DNA from: Xanthomarina sp. F1114 | GTDB taxonomy: Bacteria > Bacteroidota > Bacteroidia > Flavobacteriales > Flavobacteriaceae | Assembly (NCBI RefSeq): GCF_026410255.1 | Contig: NZ_JAPMLL010000006.1 | Location: 144,305-208,304, forward strand | DNA: 64,000 nt | Direction: 5' to 3' | Shown here: piece after piece, positions 62,112-64,000 of the stretch | How the letters are laid out: every line of letters starts with the position of its first letter | How positions within the stretch are numbered: the first letter of the stretch is position 1 | Notes under the pieces: generated by a model | Told to the model about the DNA's origin: nothing | Database searches by the model: none | Seen by the model: the letters and a program-made list of their open reading frames with translations, nothing else | Position numbers and translations under genes: made by a program

Positions 62112-63299
62112 TTAGTCTAAAATTTCAGTTACCTGACCAGCTCCAACTGTTCTTCCTCCTTCACGGATAGCGAAACGAAGACCAACATTCATTGCAATTG
62201 GTTGGATTAATTCAACTGTAATAGTTAAGTTATCTCCAGGCATTACCATTTCTACTCCATCAGGAAGCGCAATGTTTCCAGTTACGTCAGTTGTACGTAC
62301 GTAGAACTGTGGACGGTAGTTGTTATGGAATGGAGTGTGACGTCCACCTTCTTCTTTTTTCAAGATATAAACCTCAGCTTTAAATTTAGAGTGTGGTGTT
62401 ACAGAACCAGGCTTAACAATTACCATACCTCTAGAGATTTGAGTTTTATCAATACCTCTTAATAAGATACCAGCGTTATCACCAGCTTCACCTCTATCTA
62501 ATATTTGACGGAACATTTCGATTCCTGTAATAGTAGAAGTTAATTTTTCTGCACCCATACCAATAATCTCTACTGGATCTCCAGTGTTAGCTACACCAGT
62601 TTCGATACGACCTGTTGCAACAGTTCCACGACCAGTAATAGAGAATACATCTTCAATAGGCATTAAGAAAGGCTTATCCATATCACGAACAGGCTCTTCA
62701 ATCCAAGCATCTACTTCTTCCATTAATTTAAGAAGAGCATCAACCCATTTTTGTTCACCGTTAAGTGCACCTAAAGCAGATCCTTGAACTACAGGTCCAT
62801 TATCTCCATCGTACTCATAGAAAGATAATAACTCACGGATTTCCATTTCTACTAATTCTAATAATTCTGGATCATCAACCAAGTCAACTTTGTTCATGAA
62901 TACAACAATTCTAGGAATACCTACTTGGCGACCTAAAAGAATGTGCTCACGAGTTTGTGGCATTGGACCATCGGTTGCAGCAACCACAAGGATAGCTCCA
63001 TCCATTTGAGCAGCACCAGTAACCATGTTCTTTACGTAATCCGCGTGACCAGGACAGTCAACGTGAGCGTAATGGCGGTTAAGTGTTGCATATTCTACGT
63101 GTGAAGTATTAATAGTAATACCTCTTTCTTTTTCTTCTGGAGCATTATCAATTTGATCAAATGATCTTGCTTCTGAATAACCTGCATCAGCTAATACTTT
63201 TGTAATAGCTGCAGTCGTGGTTGTTTTTCCGTGATCTACGTGTCCAATTGTACCAATATTTAAGTGTGGTTTTGAACGATCGAAAGTTGCCTTTGCCAT
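62112..63299 (-). CDS. tuf: Elongation factor Tu
   Basis: The 395-residue protein has [15 protein letters not shown] (P-loop, 19-33), [20 protein letters not shown] (switch I), [12 protein letters not shown] and NKVDLVDD for GTP binding, then domains II and III ([27 protein letters not shown] at the end). It delivers aminoacyl-tRNA to the ribosome and is the target of kirromycin-type drugs. The clustered tRNA genes upstream (63369-63973) are probably co-transcribed, since no clear promoter box lies in the 69-base gap before its ATG. Confidence 0.99.
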   Translation of the reverse strand: MAKATFDRSKPHLNIGTIGHVDHGKTTTTAAITKVLADAGYSEARSFDQIDNAPEEKERGITINTSHVEYATLNRHYAHVDCPGHADYVKNMVTGAAQMDGAILVVAATDGPMPQTREHILLGRQVGIPRIVVFMNKVDLVDDPELLELVEMEIRELLSFYEYDGDNGPVVQGSALGALNGEQKWVDALLKLMEEVDAWIEEPVRDMDKPFLMPIEDVFSITGRGTVATGRIETGVANTGDPVEIIGMGAEKLTSTITGIEMFRQILDRGEAGDNAGILLRGIDKTQISRGMVIVKPGSVTPHSKFKAEVYILKKEEGGRHTPFHNNYRPQFYVRTTDVTGNIALPDGVEMVMPGDNLTITVELIQPIAMNVGLRFAIREGGRTVGAGQVTEILD

Positions 63300-63368
63300 G
63301 TTTTAAATAATTTAATCTTAGTTATATAATAATATTAGTGTATTCTAATTTAATCTAGCTTCTAAAAG

Positions 63369-63440
63369 AGCCAATGACGAGAATTGAACTCGTGACCTCT
63401 TCCTTACCAAGGAAACGCTCTACCCCTGAGCTACACCGGC
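63369..63440 (-). tRNA. tRNA-Thr (anticodon GGU)
   Basis: The 72-nt minus-strand cloverleaf has acceptor GCCGGTG/CATTGGC with two G-T pairs, D-arm GCTCAGGGGTAGAGC, anticodon loop TTGGTAA giving GGT, and T-loop GTTCAAT. It is the tRNA nearest tuf. Confidence 0.94.
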
Positions 63441-63509
63441 TTTTCATTTACGATTGCCGATATCTGATTTACAATTTTAAAACCGCAAATCATAGCCCGT
63501 AAACTATAG

Positions 63510-63582
63510 AGCGAGAGACCGGGTTCGAACCGGCGACATTCAGCTTGGAAGGCTGACGCTCTACCAACTGAGCTACTCTCGC
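63510..63582 (-). tRNA. tRNA-Gly (anticodon UCC)
   Basis: The 73-nt minus-strand cloverleaf has acceptor GCGAGAG/CTCTCGC, D-arm GCTCAGTTGGTAGAGC, anticodon loop CTTCCAA giving TCC, and T-loop GTTCGAA. Confidence 0.96.
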
Positions 63583-63740
63583 ATTTATCAAATATTCTAA
63601 TACTAATTAGAATAAATGAAAGGTTTTCAATATTTCAAAAATCTTCATATTTATTCTGGATTGGTGACCCAACCCAAAGAATTTTTAAACGCAGTTTTGC
63701 AAAAGCACGCTTTTGATAACTTCTTATTCAAAATTCTTTG

Positions 63741-63822
<82 letters not shown>

Positions 63823-63899
63823 AAAATTTCAATTTTTTTAATGAACTTTCTCAAAACACTTGATTATTTTGAGACTTCTACTTCCGAAGAAGTTTTTAG

Positions 63900-63973
63900 A
63901 GCCGATGGAGGGACTCGAACCCACGACCTGCTGATTACAAATCAGCTGCTCTAGCCAGCTGAGCTACATCGGC
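63900..63973 (-). tRNA. tRNA-Thr (anticodon UGU), copy 2
   Basis: The 74-nt sequence is identical to the tRNA-Thr at 35242-35315. It is the first of the four tRNAs upstream of tuf (Thr-Tyr-Gly-Thr, then tuf), the same order as thrU-tyrU-glyT-thrT-tufB in E. coli. The remaining 27 bases to the window end are A/T-rich with no feature seen. Confidence 0.96.
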
Positions 63974-64000
63974 TTTTAAACCTTTTTCAACAAAAAAAAA

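Overview
The window is chromosomal DNA from a member of the Flavobacteriaceae (Bacteroidota). The evidence is AT-rich DNA, recurrent TAnnTTTG -7 promoter boxes, almost no Shine-Dalgarno sequences, a Bacteroidota-type small ribosomal protein bTHX, and several genes of the type IX secretion / gliding-motility world (CHU_C-type adhesin, PorP/SprF, a PorE-like OmpA protein, C-terminal sorting tails). No rRNA, CRISPR array, phage or insertion sequence was found. Six tRNAs are present.

Layout. 1-1623 is the 3' part of htpG. 1840-3175 holds a YitT-family membrane protein on the minus strand with a 470-bp leader; the leader contains two short ORFs, each followed by a perfect terminator hairpin and overlapping a possible antiterminator. 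3176-11428 is a mixed housekeeping block: a DEAD-box helicase, a carboxypeptidase-regulatory-like secreted protein, a DoxX-like protein, an S15 X-Pro peptidase, a uracil-DNA-glycosylase-like protein carrying a repeat-derived insertion, bTHX, yaaA and two lipoproteins. 11631-18717 holds a ClC channel, rluD, a PASTA protein, ddl, coaD and a SulP transporter.

18815-26237 is the most interesting metabolic region. An M14 peptidase, a GNAT-nitrilase fusion, a RimK-like ATP-grasp ligase, a GCS2-like amidoligase and an N-formylglutamate-amidohydrolase-like protein lie in one direction, closed by a convergent VanX-like dipeptidase. This gene set is what one expects of an amidoligase system that builds, trims and degrades an unknown peptide or amino-acid conjugate.

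26267-35086 holds alkB, two paralogous alpha/beta hydrolases (the first has lost its nucleophile serine), and an SPFH - 52-aa protein - hydrolase - ribbon-helix-helix operon preceded by three exact 11-bp tandem repeats. A DUF819 protein, a DUF4369 lipoprotein and a class A PBP follow. 35242-39406 has a tRNA-Thr, manA, a queD-like gene, idi and prfC. 39561-50043 is a surface and secretion block: a LysM protein, a giant repeat adhesin, PorP/SprF, a PorE-like protein, an iron-sulfur mini-protein, and an arylsulfotransferase with a sorting tail.

50117-63973, all on the minus strand, is the classical translation/transcription cluster: four tRNAs - tuf - tRNA-Trp - secE - nusG - rplK - rplA - rplJ - rplL - rpoB - rpoC, followed by a DUF3467 protein. 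The order matches the ancestral bacterial arrangement. A long RNA hairpin separates rplL from rpoB.
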